Shown piece by piece: positions 1 through 8,582 of a stretch of 64,000 bases of DNA (its first letter is position 1; every line of letters begins with the position of its first letter). The notes beneath the pieces are model-generated. The model searched no databases and was not told the DNA's origin. It was given only the letters and a program-made list of their open reading frames with translations. Source of the stretch: Actinomycetes bacterium (GTDB lineage Bacteria; Actinomycetota; Acidimicrobiia; Acidimicrobiales; Acidimicrobiaceae); contig JAKAQR010000005.1 of assembly GCA_021819725.1 (NCBI GenBank), forward strand, positions 1 to 64,000, written 5' to 3'. The position numbers were made by a program, and so were the translations under genes.

Positions 1-153
1 GCCTGGGGAGATTCAGTTCCTAACATGAAAAGAGTCTACTTGAGCTGGGAAAACCCTTCAAGCACCCCGAGATGTCCCCTCTCATTTTCTCCTCATTTTG
101 GGGGTGGGTTGTTCAGCAGAGTCCTAGCCTCCGTTAGCGAAAACGAATCTTGC

Positions 154-1059
154 TCACCGAGATCTGCGTGCCAGTCCACGGCTTGTCAGCGCACCGAGGA
201 CAAGAACGAGCAGTCCATAGATACCAAGCAGTCCTGTGGAGGTCGCTCCAAAGGCAGCGGTGGCGATCCCTGCCGCAACCGCGAAGTCACGGATAGCGAC
301 TGGCAAGACGATACCGGTTCGTGTGGCACGCGAAGTGCCGATCGAAACAGCCATTCCAATCAGTGTCGAACCCACGACAAAGACGATTAACAAGCCAACA
401 CCCATCAGATACACGGGTGCAAGTTGCACCTGGCTCGCCACCTCCCAAATCAAGAACAAGAGGGCCAGCGAGCCGAGAATGCCGCCGACGGTCCTCCCGA
501 CTCCCGTTGGGGTCAATCTCATCCCGACAAGCGCTCCCAGCGCCAAGGGAATCGCCACCACAACCACCAAGGTTCCACCAAGTCCGATGGTGGAGAGATG
601 CGACGCAGTGGACAGGACGGAGAGAATCGGACCTGCCACCAGGATGGTAACGACGGTGGATCCTAGCACCAACAGAGCTGCGACAGCCACATCCCCCGCG
701 CCAAGACTCACGAGTGCAAGTGATGCCACCTCGCTAGGGGCGACACCGACCGCAAGCAAGGCATCACGCAGCTGACCCTCCACAAGACGACTGAGTCCCC
801 ATGCAAACAGAGGGAACAGGATACTACTCGCGGCCAAGGCGACGAGTAGTCGCCAGCCAGCACGTCGAGCCGCCGTCAAACTAGCAAAATCGACCGTCAG
901 ACCAGCCGTGAACACCAACACCGCTAGCGTCACATAGACCGTGTCCCCACGGTCAAAGCTCCTGCCCGGGGCTGGCAACCAGAGGGCAAGGGCTCCGACA
1001 ATCAGAACAAGATACAGTATCCATCGCTCTATTCGCTCCCGCACCCAACGCAACCGCAT
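154..1059 (-). CDS. SBF/bile acid:sodium symporter-like permease
   Basis: This is a 301-residue integral membrane protein with roughly nine to ten hydrophobic segments and an Arg-rich cytoplasmic N-terminus. Length, glycine-rich helices and the internal Glu/Ser pattern around 'VGVAPSEVASLALVSLGAGD' fit the SBF/BASS superfamily, which includes bile acid:sodium symporters and the ACR3 arsenite exporters. I see no ACR3-specific cysteine, so the substrate is unknown. It starts 4 bp after lspA ends, with AAGGAGTG just upstream of the ATG, so the two genes are probably one operon. Membrane transporter is firm; the family call is moderate. Confidence 0.6.
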   Translation of the reverse strand: MRLRWVRERIERWILYLVLIVGALALWLPAPGRSFDRGDTVYVTLAVLVFTAGLTVDFASLTAARRAGWRLLVALAASSILFPLFAWGLSRLVEGQLRDALLAVGVAPSEVASLALVSLGAGDVAVAALLVLGSTVVTILVAGPILSVLSTASHLSTIGLGGTLVVVVAIPLALGALVGMRLTPTGVGRTVGGILGSLALLFLIWEVASQVQLAPVYLMGVGLLIVFVVGSTLIGMAVSIGTSRATRTGIVLPVAIRDFAVAAGIATAAFGATSTGLLGIYGLLVLVLGALTSRGLARRSR

Positions 1060-1062
1060 CGC

Positions 1063-1671
1063 TCACTCCTTCGGTGGCTGGGGCTCATGGCGCAAAAGGA
1101 GTGATGACTCGTCTAACGTAGCGGTCGCACTAGGTTGGGATCCTCTTGAGGCTCGACGACGCCGACCGTCAAGGATGAGACCAGCGATGGCCACCACAAT
1201 CCCTACTCGAAGAGCAATATCGGCAATATTGAAGGTGGTCGGATAGAACGAGAGGTGGATCCAGTCGATGACAGGTGAGCGAAGTGGTCCATCAGACCCG
1301 ATCCATCGAACAACCAGGTTGCCAACTCCTCCCCCGATAGCCAGCGCAAACCCAATACGTCCGATCCAATTCGTGCTTCGCAACAGGAACCAGAGCGCAA
1401 CGATGACCACTACCTCGGCCAGCTCCACAAGCCACTCGTGCTGTTCACCGATGCCAAATGCTGCCCCGGTGTTGTACACGAGACGGAGTTTGACGATACC
1501 GCCAAAAAACGATGGTGTTCGCGTGCGCAGGTACGTCCGCGCCCAGACACTCGTGGCGAGATCAACGACAACGGTGACGAGAACAACGACTGTCAACGAC
1601 AGCCATCGAGCCGACCTTAGATCACGCGAACATTTTGACAGGTTGCACTCCTCAGCTCGTACCGCCCACAC
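1063..1671 (-). CDS. lspA: Lipoprotein signal peptidase (signal peptidase II) with one altered conserved residue
   Basis: LspA is the membrane aspartyl protease that removes signal peptides from diacylglyceryl-modified prolipoproteins. The 202-residue protein has four hydrophobic segments and the family signatures NTGAAFG (about residue 70), GGGVGN (about 113) and FNIADIALRVG (about 147). The dyad aspartates are present in 'PVIDWI' and 'NIAD'. The motif normally written GNxxDR reads GNLVVR, so a conserved Asp is Val (codon GTT, one base from GAT). The protein is longer than usual at the N-terminus. The GTG at 1671 has no clear RBS, and a GAGGAG further in suggests a shorter protein. Upstream of the SBF permease in the same operon. 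Confidence 0.85.
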   Translation of the reverse strand: MWAVRAEECNLSKCSRDLRSARWLSLTVVVLVTVVVDLATSVWARTYLRTRTPSFFGGIVKLRLVYNTGAAFGIGEQHEWLVELAEVVVIVALWFLLRSTNWIGRIGFALAIGGGVGNLVVRWIGSDGPLRSPVIDWIHLSFYPTTFNIADIALRVGIVVAIAGLILDGRRRRASRGSQPSATATLDESSLLLRHEPQPPKE

Positions 1672-1944
1672 CCCAGTCTAAATGAGCCCCACGTTAGCCA
1701 ACCATTGCTAGCCGAATGGAAACCGTGTGTTCACATTGACCGGGCGAGTCCATACCCTCGATAGCCGAACACAGAACTGGGTGGTAACAAGAGTGAGCGA
1801 TTCCATCAGCTCTCGAAGGGGTCTACCGTCGAGAGGTCCTTTTGCATCATCGCACGCTCAGCATGCCGTCGCCCTAGGTGGTTGTACCCACCGAAGTGGT
1901 CCTTCACGGTAAGATAGCGCTTGAACCGCATCAACAGCCATCGA

Positions 1945-2027
1945 CCTTCTCATGGGGTCCCGAACCTGTTGCATCCTGTTGCATAGATGGTTGATGTAGG
2001 GGTTAGTCTGCTCCCTTCTCATGGGGT
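1945..2027. repeat. Left-end repeats of the Tn554-like element
   Basis: The 14-mer CCTTCTCATGGGGT occurs at 1945-1958 and again at 2014-2027. Between them the 10-mer CCTGTTGCAT is tandemly repeated at 1965-1974 and 1975-1984, followed by TTGATGTAGGGG. Such clustered repeats are typical of recombinase binding sites at an element end. The 1946-1959 copy pairs with the inverted right-end copy at 6391-6404. Confidence 0.6.
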
Positions 2028-2096
2028 GTGGTGCACGTTGTGTTACGACGTGCTACTGTTGTGGCCACGGTTGATTGCCGACGAAGGGGGGATGGG

Positions 2097-3266
2097 ATGC
2101 GGACCTTCAGGGTGGTTCTTCCCTCCGGGGTGCGATATTGGACGGTGGTTGATGACGATCTCGTTCCGGTTAGTATCGCTGATGCCTATCTGCGCCACGT
2201 TCGCTTTGGTCGTGATGGTGCGGAGCTAACGACCAAGTCCTACGCGGGAGGGATCGCGCTCTTCCTTCGCTGGTGTGCGGCTACCAGTCGTCACTGGCAT
2301 GTCGGCATCGAGGACCTTGGACTATTCATGACCTGGCTGCGTCACACTCCTCGTGAGGTCGGCCGTAGCGGGGGTACTGGCGAGGTGCTAGCGGGTCCGG
2401 GTGTGGAACCGGTTCGTGGGGCGCGTCGGGTAAATGTTGTGCTCACGGCGGTCCGCGGCTTGGTTAACCATGCGGTGGCCGCTGGTGACGCGCCTGCACG
2501 GCTCCTGCCCCTGCTCTATGAGCTTGCCAGCGACGCTGAGCTACCCGAGGCCGCCCGACATGAGGACGGCCGGATCGCCTGGCGCTTGCGAGCGCGGCAC
2601 CGTCTACACGAGCCTGACGCTGGCGTCGACCGAGCCTCGGATGAGGAGATCGTCGCGCTGCTCCGAGCGTGTTGTTCGGCTCGCGACCGGCTCGTTGTGT
2701 TACTCATGGCTCGAGCCGGTCTCCGGCGTGGCGAAGTCTGTGGGTTGCGACGAAGCGATGTACATCTTGCCGTCGACTCCAGACGACTCGGCTGCGAAGT
2801 AGCCGGTGCACACCTGCATATTTTGCGACGCGACAACCCCAACGAGTCGTGGGCGAAGTCTAGGCACCCCCGCGTACTCCCCCTCGACGCGCTCGTTGTC
2901 CGGGCATTCGATACCTATGAGCTTGAACGCACCATGTGTTCAGAGGCCTTCAGGAGCGACTTCGTCGTAGTGAACCTGTTCCGAGCACCGCTTGGTGCAC
3001 CGATGCGCCCCGATGCACTCAACGAGTTGCTGCGGGCGTGCTCGCAGCGGGCTGGCCTGCCGGCAGCGGTGGCACCCCATCAGTTGCGCCATGCCTTCGG
3101 GAGTAACCTCGCCGATGCCGGTGGCAGACTTGACGAGATCGCCGAGCTGCTCGGTCACCGATCGATGTCCTCCTCGGAGGTCTACCTACACCCAGCCCCA
3201 GGGAGGCTACGCCAAGCGATCGAGGCCGTCCCTTCACCTCGTGGTGTCTACGGACCAACACAGTGA
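2097..3266 (+). CDS. Tyrosine recombinase, TnpA-like (Tn554 family)
   Basis: This 389-residue site-specific recombinase has an N-terminal SAM-like core-binding domain (about residues 20-130) and a C-terminal catalytic domain. Visible catalytic positions are the Arg of ARAGLRRGEV, HQLRHAFG (His-x-x-Arg), LLGHRSMSSSEVYLHP (second His and nucleophile Tyr). I chose the ATG at 2097 because AAGGGGGG lies just upstream; the longer reading frame from 2028 runs through the end repeats. Its stop overlaps the GTG of the next gene (GTGA), showing translational coupling. It should act with the TnpB- and TnpC-like proteins in strand exchange of the element. Confidence 0.85.
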   Translation: MRTFRVVLPSGVRYWTVVDDDLVPVSIADAYLRHVRFGRDGAELTTKSYAGGIALFLRWCAATSRHWHVGIEDLGLFMTWLRHTPREVGRSGGTGEVLAGPGVEPVRGARRVNVVLTAVRGLVNHAVAAGDAPARLLPLLYELASDAELPEAARHEDGRIAWRLRARHRLHEPDAGVDRASDEEIVALLRACCSARDRLVVLLMARAGLRRGEVCGLRRSDVHLAVDSRRLGCEVAGAHLHILRRDNPNESWAKSRHPRVLPLDALVVRAFDTYELERTMCSEAFRSDFVVVNLFRAPLGAPMRPDALNELLRACSQRAGLPAAVAPHQLRHAFGSNLADAGGRLDEIAELLGHRSMSSSEVYLHPAPGRLRQAIEAVPSPRGVYGPTQ

Positions 3267-5746
3267 GCGGCGCATCAAGGGCGGCAGGGATCGCCAGCAC
3301 CTCCGAGCACTTTGGCTCCGGTGGGTTCGAGAATCAGGGTAGCAGAATCGGAGCACTTGTCAACGAGACATTCCTCACCGAGATAGGTTTCGATGCAGAA
3401 CGCCTAGTGCTTGCGCCACCAGAGAACCACCTCCTCCTTGTCCGCCCAGTGTGCGTCGTAGTGGGATGTCATACAACGGCTCCAACGGAGGCCAGAGTCT
3501 GCTACTCGTGTCGGCACCGCCTGGAGAAAGAGGGGCTCTCTGACCAACAGGTCGAGCTGCTCAGCCCGCCGAACAAGCCAACTCGATCAGCAATGCAGTG
3601 CCTCGTCAATGACTGCAAGCGGGAGCGGCTCTTGCGCCCACCGGGGTTATGCCGTTCACACCTTGACCAGCAACGCGACCTCGGGGTGCCCCTTAAGGCT
3701 TTCATCGTCCACTCCGAGGTGAGCGCTCTGCCTCCCAGCGGCCCTTGCCTCGTGGTTGCATGCACACGTCAACGGCGCCACCCCGATGGTTGTTATTGTG
3801 AGGCTCATCAGATTCGCCTACGTGTCGCACTGCGACGTGAGCCCGATCTTGACGAGGAGAGTTGGCGAGCAATTGGGCCCGCCATCGGTGTCGGTGGTGA
3901 GATCAGTCTGCGTGGGCTCAATCTAGTGGTTGTTGCCGAGGTCCTCTACGGCCTCCAGTGTCGCTGCGTAGTAGAGCGCGTCAAGACCAAGGAGTCCGAC
4001 CTGCGGGCGTTCTGTGATGACCTGCGTCGTCAACAGGTCGCCTCGATCGAGGCCTTCGTGGCCCCAGTAGCCAAGCAAGGCAACCTCGGCTACATCGGGC
4101 TGGCAAACTCCCTCGCCGCCTATGCTCGCCGGGCACTCGCCACCCCGGAGAGCGAGGTCGCTAAGGATGTCTGGGACCTTGCGGTCTTCGGCCACTACGG
4201 GTCGGTCTCGTTCGAGCGGATCAGTCAGCACTGGTTGAAGGAGGCGACCAAGCGCTGGGCAGCCGATGATCTTCCAAGACGCCGCATCCGACCGGGACGC
4301 CGAACGAGCGGTGGCCTCGCGGTACGCCATCACGTGAACTGTGTGGTGATGCTTTCGGAGTCACTGAGGCTTCGCGAGGACGCCGGTGAGCTCCCCGGCA
4401 CGCTCAGTCGAGTCGACATGGAGGGGTTCTTGAACCGGCTGAGCTATCTCGTATCTGCCGGGCGTATCAGTGGTGATGCTCGTATCCGGGCGACGCGCGA
4501 GGTGCGAGCTGTGCTTCAAAGGGTTCGGGCAATGGGGCTCACCCGAACCGGCCAGGTCGCGGGTGGACTCGGCGAAGACTTCGCGATACACCGTGAAGAT
4601 GTGCCTGATAAGCCAGACTCTACGCAGATAGGGCGAGACGTGCCGCCCGAGGTCTTGGCCCAGCTGTGCAACCACCTCATAGAGATCTCATCTAGCGAAG
4701 TACGCACCGGTATCGAGCTTGCCATCGATACCGGTCGCCGCCCAGAGGAGATCTGCGATCTTTCCTTCGACTGTCTGACCCGTGATGAGGACGGCCTTGC
4801 AGTGTTGGTGTTCGACAATCACAAGGCCAACCGCCTCGGTCGGCGTCTGCCCATCGGTGAACCCACGGCCCAGGTCATCGTGGTCCAGCAACAACGGGTG
4901 CGCTCACGGTTTCCCGACACCCCACTTGGCGAGTTGAAGTTGCTGCCAACCGATCGACGTAACCCCGACGGGCGAAGGGCCATTACCGCATTCACCTTGG
5001 GGTTCGCTCATAGAGAATGGGTTTCGCGACTCCCTGTGCTACGGAGGAACGACGGCACCGAGTTCGACCAGCGTCGGGTTGTGCTCTATGCGTATCGCCA
5101 CAGCTATGCACAACGCCACGCAGACGCAGGCGTACCTATCGACGTGTTGCGCGAGCTTATGGACCATCGCAAGCTTGACACGACCAAGGGTTACTACAAC
5201 ATCGGCGAGCCACGTCGGCGCCAAGCCATAGAGGCGGTCTCCGCCTTGGCCTTCGATCGCCACGGCACGCGCATCTGGCATGAGGTGCAGACCTTGCTCG
5301 ACTCGGAGCACGCCCGTCGGGCAATCAGCAAGACCGCCGTCCCTTTCGGGGTATGTACTGAACCCTCCAACGTCAAAGCCGGAGGGGGTGCCTGTCCGTT
5401 TCGCTTCCGCTGCACGGGCTGTGACCACTTCCGGACCGACGTCTCCTACCTACCTGATCTCAACGCCTATCTGGATGACCTGCTACGGAACCGTGAACGC
5501 CTTCTCGCCACCACCACCGAGCTTGAGGACTGGGCGAGCCAAGAGGCCATGCCATCCAAAGAAGAGATCGTCAAGGTACGCCAACTTATCGCCCACATCA
5601 CGGCGGGACTTAATGACCTCGGCATCGACGAACGCACACGCATTGACCATGCTGTCGAAACCGTCCGCCGTCATCGCACCGTGGCACTCGGAATGCCCGA
5701 TGTACGCCATGTTCCGCTAGATCTCCGGCCGAGTCGCCAGCCATGA
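3263..5746 (+). CDS. Large tyrosine recombinase with zinc-finger-like N-terminus, TnpB-like
   Basis: This 827-residue protein carries a phage-integrase catalytic domain in its C-terminal half: Arg in IDTGRRPEEICDLS, the YRHSYAQRHAD box, and LMDHRKLDTTKGYYNI with the likely nucleophile Tyr. The N-terminal about 200 residues contain three successive Cys/Cys-His clusters (around CVVVGC...CYSC, CLVNDC...CRSH and CLVVAC...CEAH), and a fourth cluster follows the catalytic domain (CPFRFRCTGC). These look like zinc-binding modules. Tn554 TnpB is about 630 residues, so this version is clearly enlarged at the N-terminus. It starts with GTG overlapping the tnpA-like stop and ends overlapping the tnpC-like ATG (ATGA). 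Confidence 0.8.
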   Translation: MSGASRAAGIASTSEHFGSGGFENQGSRIGALVNETFLTEIGFDAERLVLAPPENHLLLVRPVCVVVGCHTTAPTEARVCYSCRHRLEKEGLSDQQVELLSPPNKPTRSAMQCLVNDCKRERLLRPPGLCRSHLDQQRDLGVPLKAFIVHSEVSALPPSGPCLVVACTRQRRHPDGCYCEAHQIRLRVALRREPDLDEESWRAIGPAIGVGGEISLRGLNLVVVAEVLYGLQCRCVVERVKTKESDLRAFCDDLRRQQVASIEAFVAPVAKQGNLGYIGLANSLAAYARRALATPESEVAKDVWDLAVFGHYGSVSFERISQHWLKEATKRWAADDLPRRRIRPGRRTSGGLAVRHHVNCVVMLSESLRLREDAGELPGTLSRVDMEGFLNRLSYLVSAGRISGDARIRATREVRAVLQRVRAMGLTRTGQVAGGLGEDFAIHREDVPDKPDSTQIGRDVPPEVLAQLCNHLIEISSSEVRTGIELAIDTGRRPEEICDLSFDCLTRDEDGLAVLVFDNHKANRLGRRLPIGEPTAQVIVVQQQRVRSRFPDTPLGELKLLPTDRRNPDGRRAITAFTLGFAHREWVSRLPVLRRNDGTEFDQRRVVLYAYRHSYAQRHADAGVPIDVLRELMDHRKLDTTKGYYNIGEPRRRQAIEAVSALAFDRHGTRIWHEVQTLLDSEHARRAISKTAVPFGVCTEPSNVKAGGGACPFRFRCTGCDHFRTDVSYLPDLNAYLDDLLRNRERLLATTTELEDWASQEAMPSKEEIVKVRQLIAHITAGLNDLGIDERTRIDHAVETVRRHRTVALGMPDVRHVPLDLRPSRQP

Positions 5747-6288
5747 CCACTAACCCAAACGTCCGAACCGCAGCTCTGGCCGAGGGCAGGAGAGCCGACA
5801 GTCTCCGGCGGCGCCAACGTGTTCTAACTGCGCTCGACGATGCCGCCAAGTCCGGAGGACAACTAAGCGCGAGCGCTATCGCTCGGAGTGCTGGAGTCGA
5901 TCGCAGCTTCCTCTATCGTCACCACGATCTTCTCGAGGAGCTACATGCCCTTGCCGAACGACCAGCGTCCGTCACCACAGTCAGCCGATCGTCGCTTGAG
6001 GCTGACCTGCATGCCGCAAAGGAGCGCAATGCGCGTTACGCCACTCGCGTGCAACAACTCGAACATCGCCTCTCGCAGCTGATGGGCGAGCAAACCTGGC
6101 AAGAATCTGGTCTCGGGGCTCCAGACAACATCGATCAGCTTCGTGGTCGTATTGCCTTGCTCGAAGCCGAACTGGCAGACGTAAAGATCCAACTTGTCGA
6201 ACGTACCGACGAACTTAAGGCTGCACGGAGCGCAAACCGTGAGTTATTCACCAACTTGAACCTCCGATCCCGGTCTGAATCTGACTGA
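5743..6288 (+). CDS. DUF6262-type protein, TnpC-like accessory of the Tn554-like element
   Basis: This 181-residue protein has an N-terminal helix-turn-helix-like stretch (SASAIARSAGVDRSFLYRH, about residues 43-61) and a C-terminal coiled-coil rich in Glu, Leu, Arg and Gln (about 80-170). This is the layout of DUF6262 proteins found beside paired tyrosine recombinases. In Tn554 the equivalent TnpC affects efficiency and orientation of transposition; the same role here is inference. Its ATG overlaps the stop of the large recombinase. Confidence 0.75.
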   Translation: MTTNPNVRTAALAEGRRADSLRRRQRVLTALDDAAKSGGQLSASAIARSAGVDRSFLYRHHDLLEELHALAERPASVTTVSRSSLEADLHAAKERNARYATRVQQLEHRLSQLMGEQTWQESGLGAPDNIDQLRGRIALLEAELADVKIQLVERTDELKAARSANRELFTNLNLRSRSESD

Positions 6289-6300
6289 CGAGAACAATTT

Positions 6301-6324
6301 CGTGCACCACACTTGTAGTGCACG
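6301..6324. other. Hairpin after the TnpC-like gene
   Basis: CGTGCAC at 6301-6307 and GTGCACG at 6318-6324 form a perfect 7-bp stem with a 10-base loop, 12 bases after the tnpC-like stop. There is no T-run after it, so it may be a recombinase binding site or a weak terminator. Confidence 0.4.
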
Positions 6325-6390
6325 CTACGCAAACACAATTAACGCTTTGAACTGGATATTTTCACATGCGACCTTGTCTACAACATTCAT

Positions 6391-6404
6391 GACCCCTTGA
6401 GAAG
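6391..6404. repeat. Right-end inverted repeat of the Tn554-like element
   Basis: GACCCCTTGAGAAG is the inverted complement of CTTCTCATGGGGTC at 1946-1959 with one mismatch. It lies about 100 bases after the last element gene, as expected for the right terminus. Confidence 0.6.
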
Positions 6405-6869
6405 AGGCTACCAGCTGTGCTCGCTCACGTCACACCACAAGAGCGAAGCGCCACGCCGACGGTACCGCGTCGCACGGTGCTGACCCACCACTCGGACACC
6501 CCTTATCAGACTCGATATGGGGCTCGACGCTCATGCGATCGCTCGCTTGTGCCATTACCACCTATCTTAGACATGGCCCACCCTGGTGATCAGCATCCTA
6601 ACAAGTAGCAACCCTCGATGGGCATCGCCGAGCGGGTACCTCTACCCCTCGCAGTCACCACCTCGGCGCATCAAGGTGATCCGTCCCCACCAACCCTCGC
6701 GATGATCGTCCTCTTCCTCATGGCACAATCGCTTGGCGCACAGCAGACACATTCTACAACCCCGCAACCCTCGCCGCGCATGGTCCTACCCATAGAGAGG
6801 CATCGGCTCGGATCGCTCAAGACGCCTTCGGTTCAAGGAACGCCAAGCACCAGCTCACGAAACGCTGTC
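6405..6869. other. Gene-free stretch right of the Tn554-like element
   Basis: No convincing gene. GACACCCCTTATCAGA at 6495-6510 resembles, inverted, the end repeat TCTCATGGGGTGT and could be a second right-end site. Short reading frames here lack RBS or recognisable motifs. Confidence 0.5.
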
Positions 6870-8582
6870 TTATGAAGCCTGCGCTTGCACATACAACGCG
6901 CCAGCCGCCTGTGCTAACTGCTCTCCAAATCCCAAGCGAAAGCTATTGGACTCAAGGTCGACGATAACCACATCCAGCTGTCCTTTGGCCAAGCGTCGTG
7001 CCTCATCAAGGGCTGCGGTGAAGGGATCATCGGTGCCGACCTCGTTGGGACGTGCGTCCGTGAGGACGACTACCAGAGGCTCGGTTCCTCGCCGCCTCAG
7101 GTCAAGAGCAAGATCTCGACCGGCGGCGAGACCGCGCGCTAACGGGGTTCTGCCTGCGCGTTCCAAACCAAGCAACCTCGCGCGCGCAACTTCGAGCGAC
7201 CGCGTCGGTCGCAGGCTGACCTGCGCGGTCTCACCCCCGAAGGAGACGACCGCCACCTGCGCTCGCTCTCGATAGGCGGTTCCGAGCAACTGTTCTATCG
7301 CCTCCGTCATAAGTGCGATCGCCTCTCGTCCCGCAACCGAAGCAGAGACATCGACGACGAAGATGACACAGCGTTTGAGGGCCCGTTCGACCTCAAGGTA
7401 GCGAAGGTCCTCGTGCACGAGTCCACCACTTCCGCCACGCCCAAGTCGCGCCACGATGGTACGGGTCAACGAAAACGTACCCGGCTGTGTGACTTCATGA
7501 TGACGAGCAACCTCGGCGCCCTGTCCTTCGGTGCTTCCTGCCTTCCTCGTCAACGAAGCCAAGCGCTCTCCGAAGCTTGCTTGCGATTGCTCCCCTGAAT
7601 CATCACCGGCTCCTTCGTTGGATCTACCACCGTCAAGTGCAGCGCCAGTTGTGCCATCCTTCACCTCAGGCTCTTCTACTCTGGAGTCCTGTCCACGCTG
7701 TGGTGTCTCATCAGGTGCTGATCGAGGTGTCGTCTGACGAGGAGAGGGTTCCTGTCGCTGGCGATGTTGAACGATCAACTCCATCACAGTCTCGATGTCG
7801 GCCTCCTCCACGCAGCTCTTGCCAGCCAGCGCAGCGTTGGCCCTCGCGGCCTTCGCAATGGCGACGTCAGCACGGAGCGAGCCGATGCCAAGCTCCGCAC
7901 AACGACGAGCGATGCCCTCGAGTTGCGCGTCGAGCGCCACCTCCATCAGGCGAGCGCGCGCTTGCTCGATCACCAATCGGCCAGCCACATCCATATCGCG
8001 GTCAATCTCCGCGCCAAGCTCAGTCTGCAGTCGTCGGCGCACCGCGAGCTGACGGTCCATCGGATCCATCAACGGATCCACCTGTACGGTCATGGCGAAA
8101 CGATCAAGAAGCTGTGGGCGAAGCTCGCCTTCTTCAGGATTCATCGTTCCAATCAGTGAAAAACGTGCGGGTTGAACGACGGAGACAGCATCGCGCTCCA
8201 CACGGTTCACCCCCGTTGCTGCCGCATCAAGGATTAGGTCAACAATATGGTCAGCGAGCAGATTGATCTCATCGATGTAGAGTACGCCCCCGTGTGCCAT
8301 CGCTAGCAAACCATCCTGCACCCGTACCTCACCCGAGCCAAGGACCGAGCCGACGTCGATACTGCCTTTTACTCGATCCTCGGTGGCGCCAAGGGGGATC
8401 TCAACAAAGGGCGCAGCAGGTCCAAGCAGCTTGGACAATCCTCTGGCTAGTGTTGTCTTGGCCGAACCCGGTGGACCCACCAACAACACGCCGCCGATCG
8501 TCGGGTCAACAGCTAACAGCCGCAACGCTAACTTCGCCTTCGGCTGACCGACAACCGCGTCAAACGAGAGCTGATTACTCAT
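6870..8582 (-). CDS. Mg-chelatase-like AAA+/VWA protein, probable CobN partner
   Basis: This 570-residue protein joins a BchI-type AAA+ domain (Walker A GPPGSAKTT near residue 38, Walker B GGVLYIDEIN near 98) through an acidic, Pro/Gln-rich linker (about 275-345) to a C-terminal VWA domain with the MIDAS start VVDVSASV (about 407). Mg- and Co-chelatases need ATPase and VWA subunits with the large BchH/CobN subunit. With cobN directly upstream and overlapping by ATGA, this protein very likely supplies the ATPase for cobalt insertion, replacing CobS/CobT. Unlike BchD, the Walker motifs look intact, so it may combine the I and D functions in one chain. Confidence 0.85.
   Translation of the reverse strand: MSNQLSFDAVVGQPKAKLALRLLAVDPTIGGVLLVGPPGSAKTTLARGLSKLLGPAAPFVEIPLGATEDRVKGSIDVGSVLGSGEVRVQDGLLAMAHGGVLYIDEINLLADHIVDLILDAAATGVNRVERDAVSVVQPARFSLIGTMNPEEGELRPQLLDRFAMTVQVDPLMDPMDRQLAVRRRLQTELGAEIDRDMDVAGRLVIEQARARLMEVALDAQLEGIARRCAELGIGSLRADVAIAKAARANAALAGKSCVEEADIETVMELIVQHRQRQEPSPRQTTPRSAPDETPQRGQDSRVEEPEVKDGTTGAALDGGRSNEGAGDDSGEQSQASFGERLASLTRKAGSTEGQGAEVARHHEVTQPGTFSLTRTIVARLGRGGSGGLVHEDLRYLEVERALKRCVIFVVDVSASVAGREAIALMTEAIEQLLGTAYRERAQVAVVSFGGETAQVSLRPTRSLEVARARLLGLERAGRTPLARGLAAGRDLALDLRRRGTEPLVVVLTDARPNEVGTDDPFTAALDEARRLAKGQLDVVIVDLESNSFRLGFGEQLAQAAGALYVQAQAS

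Larger units (their letters stand above)
1945..6404 (+). mobile_element. Tn554-like element with tnpA, tnpB and tnpC analogues and no cargo
   Basis: Three overlapping genes encode a 389-residue tyrosine recombinase, an 827-residue tyrosine recombinase and a 181-residue DUF6262-type protein, the same order and types as tnpA-tnpB-tnpC of Tn554. The ends are marked by CTTCTCATGGGGTC at 1946-1959 and GACCCCTTGAGAAG at 6391-6404, an inverted match of 13/14. A further copy, CCTTCTCATGGGGT, lies at 2014-2027. A weaker related sequence at 6495-6510 could place the right end slightly further out. No resistance or other cargo gene lies between tnpC and the right repeat. Exact junctions and target site were not determined. 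Confidence 0.75.

Noticed and set aside
236..775. Long open frame opposite the SBF-type permease
   Set aside because: Low-complexity Thr/Ala/Pro-rich translation with no motifs; it mirrors a real membrane protein gene on the other strand.
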